9,509 bases of DNA from Defluviicoccus vanus (GTDB taxonomy: Bacteria; Pseudomonadota; Alphaproteobacteria; Rhodospirillales; Defluviicoccaceae), in assembly GCF_014672695.1 (NCBI RefSeq), contig NZ_CP053923.1:3380991-3390499 (forward strand). The letters run 5' to 3'. Both the position numbers and the translations under genes were made by a program. This document shows, piece by piece, positions 5,872 to 9,509 of this stretch; the stretch's first letter is position 1, and every line of letters starts with the position of its first letter. The notes beneath the pieces are model-generated. The model was not told the DNA's origin. It did not search any database and saw only the letters and a list, made by a program, of their open reading frames with translations.

Positions 5872-6081
5872 GGGTGCAGGGCTGAGGAAGAGAGATGCTG
5901 ATCGGTCGAGCCGACGATCCACAGAACCCGGGTAGCCCGGTGGCCATCAAGGCCGCTAATCCGTTTGGGCGTGGATCGCGGAACCCATCTGGGCCAGCGG
6001 ACATCGTGCCGCGCAAAACAGGCCGGACACACGACTGCTATCGCACCAGATCAGATTTTCTCCCCCTCACCCCTTGCACCC
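5872..6081 (+). ncRNA. candidate bridge RNA (seekRNA) of the IS1111-group element
   Basis: The region between the recombinase stop and the right inverted repeat has no gene but a nested set of helices. An outer stem pairs 5872-5887 with 6065-6081: GGGTGCA/TGCACCC, then GGG/CCC after a one-base bulge, then TGAGG/CCTCA after one mismatch, 15 pairs in all. A middle helix is CTGATC (5898-5903) with GATCAG (6049-6054). An inner arm is CGATCCAC (5915-5922) with GTGGATCG (5971-5978), 8 perfect pairs. That arm encloses two hairpins, CCGGG-TAG-CCCGG (5928-5940) and GGCC-ATCAA-GGCC (5942-5954). Another small hairpin is CCCA-TC-TGGG (5984-5993). The location matches known IS1111 seekRNAs. The structures are seen directly; the function is by family analogy, and exact RNA ends are unknown. 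Confidence 0.7.
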
Positions 6082-6083
6082 AG

Positions 6084-6095
6084 GGGGCCGTCCAC
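6084..6095 (-). repeat. right subterminal inverted repeat of the IS
   Basis: GGGGCCGTCCAC, the exact inverse of 4784-4795. It lies 36 bp before the stop codon of the neighbouring NTPase gene, which the insertion therefore left intact. Confidence 0.85.
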
Positions 6096-6130
6096 ACACG
6101 GGCTACGCGTCCAATTAAGGGTGCGATGCT

Positions 6131-8296
6131 TCAATCGCCGTGGCCACCTCGTTGCAAGTCTCGATAGTGGCGGAGGACGGTCACGTCCTCGTTAGACCGA
6201 GAGCCGGCGTCGATAAGCTGGTTCACCCTCGTTTCGAAGCGCTCCACATCAAGGATTTGCTCGTAAGGACGCAAGTCGACGCGGACGGATCGCCGCCCGA
6301 CGCGATCGCCCATACTATCGATCCCCATGCTGCGGCTCCAGGATTCGGAAGGGATGGCCCTCGCCATGGCGATAACAAACGCGTCATGGTCCAGGGCCTC
6401 GTCGGTCCATGACCGCACATGCGCTGCGCCATCGGGTGCGAGCCGCGACCAAGCAAACATGAGCAAATTGATTCGCGGGTGAGTGATGATCGAGCCGTTT
6501 TCGACCGACTGTGCAATCTTTTCGAGGCTGATTGTTCGGAATTGCGCAGCTGCTTGCTGGCTGACGAGTGGCTCATGTAATTTGCCGTCGCGCGGCTGGT
6601 AGCAGGCAATGCAGCGCTCAGCGAAATTAACGGCCCAATGGAGCGCGGCGTCAGCCATTGCATCGCGGTAGATGCGGTCGCGCTCGTCGTCTTCGAACCG
6701 TTCCGTAACCAGGACGTTGAACAGCCAATGTAACCGAAGCTGATTATTGCCCATTCCGAAGCCGCGCACAACGTCGGCCTCAACATCAAGCTCATCGCCG
6801 AGTGCAAAGAGCGTTGCGGTCAACGCGCCGACACGGTTGGCATCAATATCGCGCGCACGCACGGTCAGTTCTTCAAGCAAGAGCGCTGCGCTGGTCGAGC
6901 CGTTGCGCCGCCTGCGGGCCAAGGCCTCGCGGAAGGCGGTAGCGACGTAATCGCGATCGTCGGCGCGTGTTATTAGCGCCTCAATCCGCTCCGCCGGAAT
7001 CACATCTTCGGACGGCGCAAAGGCGAAATAGCTCTGGAAGTTCTCAGCCGAGGCAATCAGACGCTCGCGGCGCCAATCGCTCCCATCGCCATGCCAGACA
7101 TTCGCCCAAACCGAATCGAGACGCGGAAACAGGCGCTGCAGAACTCCACGCAGCCTTGGCCGTTCGCGTTCCGGCCGGGTCGCAATTCCCATGAGATTGT
7201 CGTAGTGTTCGGCGATGTCTTGCGGCCGCTGGCCGACGCGGTCACCCGCGCCGCATAGCTCGCTCGGGTGTTCACGGATGGCGCTGTAAAGGGCAGCATC
7301 GAAGACTTGGAGCGTGGCGAGAGCGAGAAAATCCGCACGGTCGACATTGCCGGCGACCGCTGGCCAAGTTATGGCGAGGTGATTAGCGATGCGCGTGACA
7401 TCGCGAGGCGTGCGGATGTATGGCGCGACAACGTCATAAAAGACATTCCAGAAGCGCACACGTTGCTGCTCGCCCGGTTCTCCCATGACTTGGACAGCCG
7501 CTTCGACGACCTGCTGGCGCAGCACATCGACGAGCGGCGGGGGAAGTTCGAACGCCCCCTGAATGATCTTTTCCAGATAGCTCGGTCCCTCAGTCGGAAA
7601 TCGCTCGGCGACGATCCGCTCAGCGATCGCGCGATCGAAGGCGAGCAAGTAGATAACGTTGGGTAAGCGCCCGACCGACTTCACCAGTCGAAAAATCGTG
7701 AGCGCGTCGTCGGGACTTAATCGATCGATGTCGTCAATGATGACTAGGAATCGCTTTTTCTGTTCGCTGAGCGCGTTAGACAGGTCTTTGTGTTCTTGGT
7801 CGACCGTGCGCTGATTGCTGCTCAGGCGCCCAACTAGGCCTGCAACACTCTCGATCAGTTCTCCAAGGCCCGGCGCTTTCAGGTTGGCGAGCGCTCCGGC
7901 GACAGCCCCGACCGCCGAGACGCAACGGCCGAGGTTAGCCAGTGATTTCCTGGCCGTTTTCGGCAGCGAGGGGCCGATCGCCTTGTTGAGCTCCTGGAAG
8001 AAGGCGAGTGTCAGCGTGTCTGCGCCTGCGAACCACCATGGATTGAAGGGGACGATGACAATGTAGCCCGCATCAATAGGCGCCTGCAGGTGATGACGGA
8101 TGAGATTGATGGCGCTGCTCTTGCCTGTGCCCCACGCGCCATTGACTGCGAGCACGACGCCGGCGGGCGCGGCCATGCTCGCGATGCTCTTCGCAATGGC
8201 CGCGGCGAACGGGTCGAGGCCGAAACGATCGTCGCTCGGTGTAGCAATGGGCTGGTCATTGGACAGCGTCAAATGTGGAACTCCCAAAGCGCGCAT
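6131..8296 (-). CDS. KAP-family P-loop NTPase
   Basis: A 721-residue protein. After an N-terminal SNDQPI...DRFGLDPFA segment typical of KAP proteins comes Walker A, GAWGTGKSS (53-61), then IVIVPFNPWWFAGADTL (79-95), and Walker B FLVIIDDIDRLSPDD (183-197) with the tandem acidic residues. YLLAFDRAIAERIV and YLEKIIQGAFELPPP follow. KAP NTPases often have two membrane helices between Walker A and B; here the corresponding stretch (about 122-158) is Ala/Gly/Val-rich but only mildly hydrophobic. The last ~400 residues are helical with no domain I recognise. Some KAP NTPases act in phage exclusion, but no effector is visible. ATG 8296 has no Shine-Dalgarno; a TTG at 8272 has GGGAG eight bases upstream and may be the true start. 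No partner gene is adjacent; an IS lies downstream and a gene fragment upstream. Confidence 0.88.
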   Translation of the reverse strand: MRALGVPHLTLSNDQPIATPSDDRFGLDPFAAAIAKSIASMAAPAGVVLAVNGAWGTGKSSAINLIRHHLQAPIDAGYIVIVPFNPWWFAGADTLTLAFFQELNKAIGPSLPKTARKSLANLGRCVSAVGAVAGALANLKAPGLGELIESVAGLVGRLSSNQRTVDQEHKDLSNALSEQKKRFLVIIDDIDRLSPDDALTIFRLVKSVGRLPNVIYLLAFDRAIAERIVAERFPTEGPSYLEKIIQGAFELPPPLVDVLRQQVVEAAVQVMGEPGEQQRVRFWNVFYDVVAPYIRTPRDVTRIANHLAITWPAVAGNVDRADFLALATLQVFDAALYSAIREHPSELCGAGDRVGQRPQDIAEHYDNLMGIATRPERERPRLRGVLQRLFPRLDSVWANVWHGDGSDWRRERLIASAENFQSYFAFAPSEDVIPAERIEALITRADDRDYVATAFREALARRRRNGSTSAALLLEELTVRARDIDANRVGALTATLFALGDELDVEADVVRGFGMGNNQLRLHWLFNVLVTERFEDDERDRIYRDAMADAALHWAVNFAERCIACYQPRDGKLHEPLVSQQAAAQFRTISLEKIAQSVENGSIITHPRINLLMFAWSRLAPDGAAHVRSWTDEALDHDAFVIAMARAIPSESWSRSMGIDSMGDRVGRRSVRVDLRPYEQILDVERFETRVNQLIDAGSRSNEDVTVLRHYRDLQRGGHGD

Positions 8297-8518
8297 ATCT
8301 GAATTGCGCGACGAATGCAGAATGCTTCGGCCGTGGACGAAAAATTAAGATGGTCCCGGGAAATTGGACAGCTCGTGGAGTCGTAGACTTGCCGCATGCG
8401 CTATTCACCCAAGTCTTCCGGGGCAAAGCACACGCGGTGCCCTCATTTTAAACCGACTGCCGATGCTGCTGGGCCGGTGGATCATCGCCGGCAGGATTGG
8501 GGAAGGTGAGGGGCGGGG
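8297..8518. other. geneless interval upstream of the KAP NTPase gene
   Basis: This 222-bp interval should hold the promoter of the minus-strand NTPase gene. I see no convincing -35/-10 pair; the AT-rich patch around 8340-8350 is the best candidate area. At 8351-8370 a sequence beginning TGGTCCCGGGAAATTGGACA, followed at 8396 by a short reading frame beginning MRYSP, is reminiscent of the end and first codons of an IS3-type element, but the frame soon ends and I do not claim a mobile element. Confidence 0.3.
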
Positions 8519-8657
8519 CTACCCGCACTGGGCCTTGTGGCGTAGGAGGTGGTCGGCGAGGGTGAGGGCCATCATCGCTTCGGCGACGGGGACGCCGCGG
8601 ATGGCGACGCAGGGGTCGTGGCGGCGGGGAGATTACCGCCGCTTCGTCCAAGACCGT
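8519..8657 (-). pseudogene. aroC: chorismate synthase C-terminal remnant, frameshifted
   Basis: On the minus strand 8519-8632 encodes RRHDPCVAIRGVPVAEAMM followed by ALTLADHLLRHKAQCG and a stop. This is the C-terminus of chorismate synthase (GRHDPC...R.VP..EAM...LADH.LRH), the enzyme that makes chorismate from EPSP. The upstream part of the family pattern, TVLDEAAVIS, is found at 8657-8628 in another frame: one surplus base at 8627 separates the two, and a TAA (8635-8633) closes the C-terminal frame just upstream. Nothing beyond about 8660 looks like AroC, so some 300 residues, including the FMN and substrate sites, are missing. It cannot be functional; a complete aroC is presumably elsewhere in the genome. 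Confidence 0.8.
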
Positions 8658-8982
8658 CACCATCTTGTGCGGTGGAATATCACCGTCTCCTGCGGAGTGG
8701 CCTCGCGCGTCCGTACCCCCATCCGGAAGTCTCGAGACCAAACCGAAGGTTTTTTATGCTAGACTCGATATTCAACAATGAGTGGATTGAAAATAAAGAA
8801 GAGGGGAACTTTGGGGGATCGGGAATCAAGGGGAGGCGGCAGGCGTGGTGCCCAGTAAACGCCATGATGCATCGTAGCAGGCGCCAGGCGGGCTAACAGC
8901 CCACCGCGTCACCGCCATTCGGTGATCGGGTCCGCCCGATGATCTCCTTTTCGCGCGATGAACGTGAGGAGGAGGGATTGTC
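8658..8982. other. geneless stretch between the aroC remnant and a secreted-protein gene
   Basis: About 325 bp with no credible gene. It holds a 10-bp palindrome GTCTCGAGAC (8726-8737 area), a T-rich AT patch around 8750-8790 that may contain the promoter for the downstream gene (no clear -35/-10 pair), and a hairpin ATCGGG-TCCG-CCCGAT (8925-8940) just ahead of the next Shine-Dalgarno. Composition changes abruptly near 8750 from GC-rich to AT-rich and back, which is compatible with a patchwork junction. Confidence 0.4.
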
Positions 8983-9509
8983 ATGCGAATCGCACGAACG
9001 CGTGGATCGACGGCGATCGTTGCCCGGGATCGGCTGATGCTATGCCTTTGCCGAGTATTGCGTTGGTTGCCAACCATGCCCGCAGCATTGCTCGCCGTCG
9101 CGATCGGCGCGCCGGCGGCGAACGCACAGACCATTGTTCCCGCCATCACCGGGGAAGCGGACGGCCTCTGGTACTGGGAGCTGCCGCAGACACCAAACGG
9201 CCTGCGGCCAACCCAGAGCTGGTCGGGCGCGGCATCGTCGCCAACCGGCGATATCTACGTCGCCGGCATGGATCACCAGACAAACTCCGCCCTTTATCGG
9301 CTGCGGCTCAACACGCTCACCTATCTGGGCGACGCGCGCGCCACCTCGACCGCTGCCGGCAACTGGCTGACCAACGAGACGGCGGAGAAGTTCCACACCC
9401 ATCCGACCTGGCTGAACGGCAACGTCTATGTCGCCACCCTGCCCGATTCCAACCTCAACGCCAGCTATTTGGCGAAGCGCGGTTTCCACTGGTACCGCTA
9501 TATACCGCC
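8983..9509 (+). CDS. predicted secreted protein of unknown function (partial)
   Basis: An open frame of 175 codons runs off the right edge without a stop. It begins at ATG 8983 with a strong GGAGGAGGG about 7-8 nt upstream. Residues 1-49 look like a signal peptide with an unusually long basic n-region, a hydrophobic stretch (MPAALLAVAIGAPAA) and a cleavage site ANA/QT; a later Met at residue 32 would give a conventional 18-residue signal peptide, so the true start is uncertain. The mature part is rich in Trp, Tyr and Asn, with GDIYVAGMD...ALYRLRLNTLTYLG and GNVYVATLPDSN, strand-turn-strand segments reminiscent of beta-propeller blades. I do not recognise a named family. The product is probably periplasmic or extracellular. 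Confidence 0.8.
   Translation, partial: MRIARTRGSTAIVARDRLMLCLCRVLRWLPTMPAALLAVAIGAPAANAQTIVPAITGEADGLWYWELPQTPNGLRPTQSWSGAASSPTGDIYVAGMDHQTNSALYRLRLNTLTYLGDARATSTAAGNWLTNETAEKFHTHPTWLNGNVYVATLPDSNLNASYLAKRGFHWYRYIP

Larger units (their letters stand above)
4784..6095 (+). mobile_element. IS110-family (IS1111-group) insertion sequence
   Basis: The boundaries given are the outer edges of a 12-bp perfect inverted repeat, GTGGACGGCCCC at 4784-4795 and its inverse at 6084-6095. IS1111-group elements have subterminal repeats like these, so the true ends probably lie a few bases outside (left near 4776, right near 6098-6102). Inside is one intact DEDD-type recombinase gene (4844-5854), preceded by only 48 nt and followed by about 230 nt of noncoding DNA. 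This asymmetry is typical of IS1111 elements, whose guide RNA is encoded downstream of the gene. No target-site duplication is evident, as expected for this family. The whole element is about 1.3 kb and looks complete. Confidence 0.85.

Noticed and set aside
4772..6016. 414-codon open frame on the minus strand
   Set aside because: It is antisense to the IS110 recombinase, which has a clear family match and ribosome site; the minus-strand product is low-complexity and Arg/Gln/His-rich, as expected of a GC-rich shadow frame.
8549..8896. 115-codon + strand frame and the overlapping minus-strand frame 8826-9149
   Set aside because: The first is antisense to the aroC remnant and the second overlaps the signal-peptide region of the secreted-protein gene; neither shows a domain or ribosome site.
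1..9509. CRISPR array, tRNA or rRNA genes
   Set aside because: No regularly spaced direct repeats and no tRNA- or rRNA-like conserved segments were seen on either strand.

Overview
The window is high-GC DNA that reads as an alphaproteobacterium. The best pointers are an Irr-type Fur-family regulator, the order rubrerythrin / Fe-S oxidoreductase / DUF3501, and a chorismate synthase remnant with an alphaproteobacterial-looking C-terminus; Rhodospirillales or Rhizobiales-like is my guess. This is inferred from protein families only.

Left part (1-1425): the tail of a sulfotransferase on the + strand converges on a two-gene minus-strand unit, a MarR-family repressor followed by a DUF1398 protein. 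A 17-bp perfect inverted repeat (two arms, 9-bp spacer) lies just upstream of marR and is very likely its own operator.

Iron/peroxide block (1426-4507): irr, then a 17-bp perfect palindrome of iron-control-element type directly upstream of a TTGACT-N17-CATATT promoter, then rubrerythrin, a GlpC/HdrD-like Fe-S protein and a DUF3501 protein, all on the + strand. The layout suggests an iron-responsive oxidative-stress operon controlled by the adjacent Irr. Two RNA hairpins, one in the leader and one between the first two operon genes, may tune expression.

Mobile block (about 4676-6095): a REP-like palindromic unit about 90 bp long is followed directly by an apparently intact IS110-family element of the IS1111 group. 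It has 12-bp perfect subterminal inverted repeats, a 336-aa DEDD/Ser recombinase with all catalytic residues, and a roughly 230-nt 3' noncoding region. That region folds on paper into nested long-range helices, as expected of a bridge RNA (seekRNA). A stretch of it resembles the element's own left end, and a 7-nt stretch is complementary to the right flank. This is the most interesting system in the window.

Right part (6131-9509): a 721-aa KAP-type P-loop NTPase on the minus strand, standing alone, whose stop codon lies about 35 bp from the IS end; a frameshifted C-terminal remnant of chorismate synthase (aroC); about 320 bp without a gene; and the first 175 codons of a secreted protein that runs off the window. 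A lone NTPase next to an IS and a gene fragment looks like an accessory or defence-type locus, but that role is inference.
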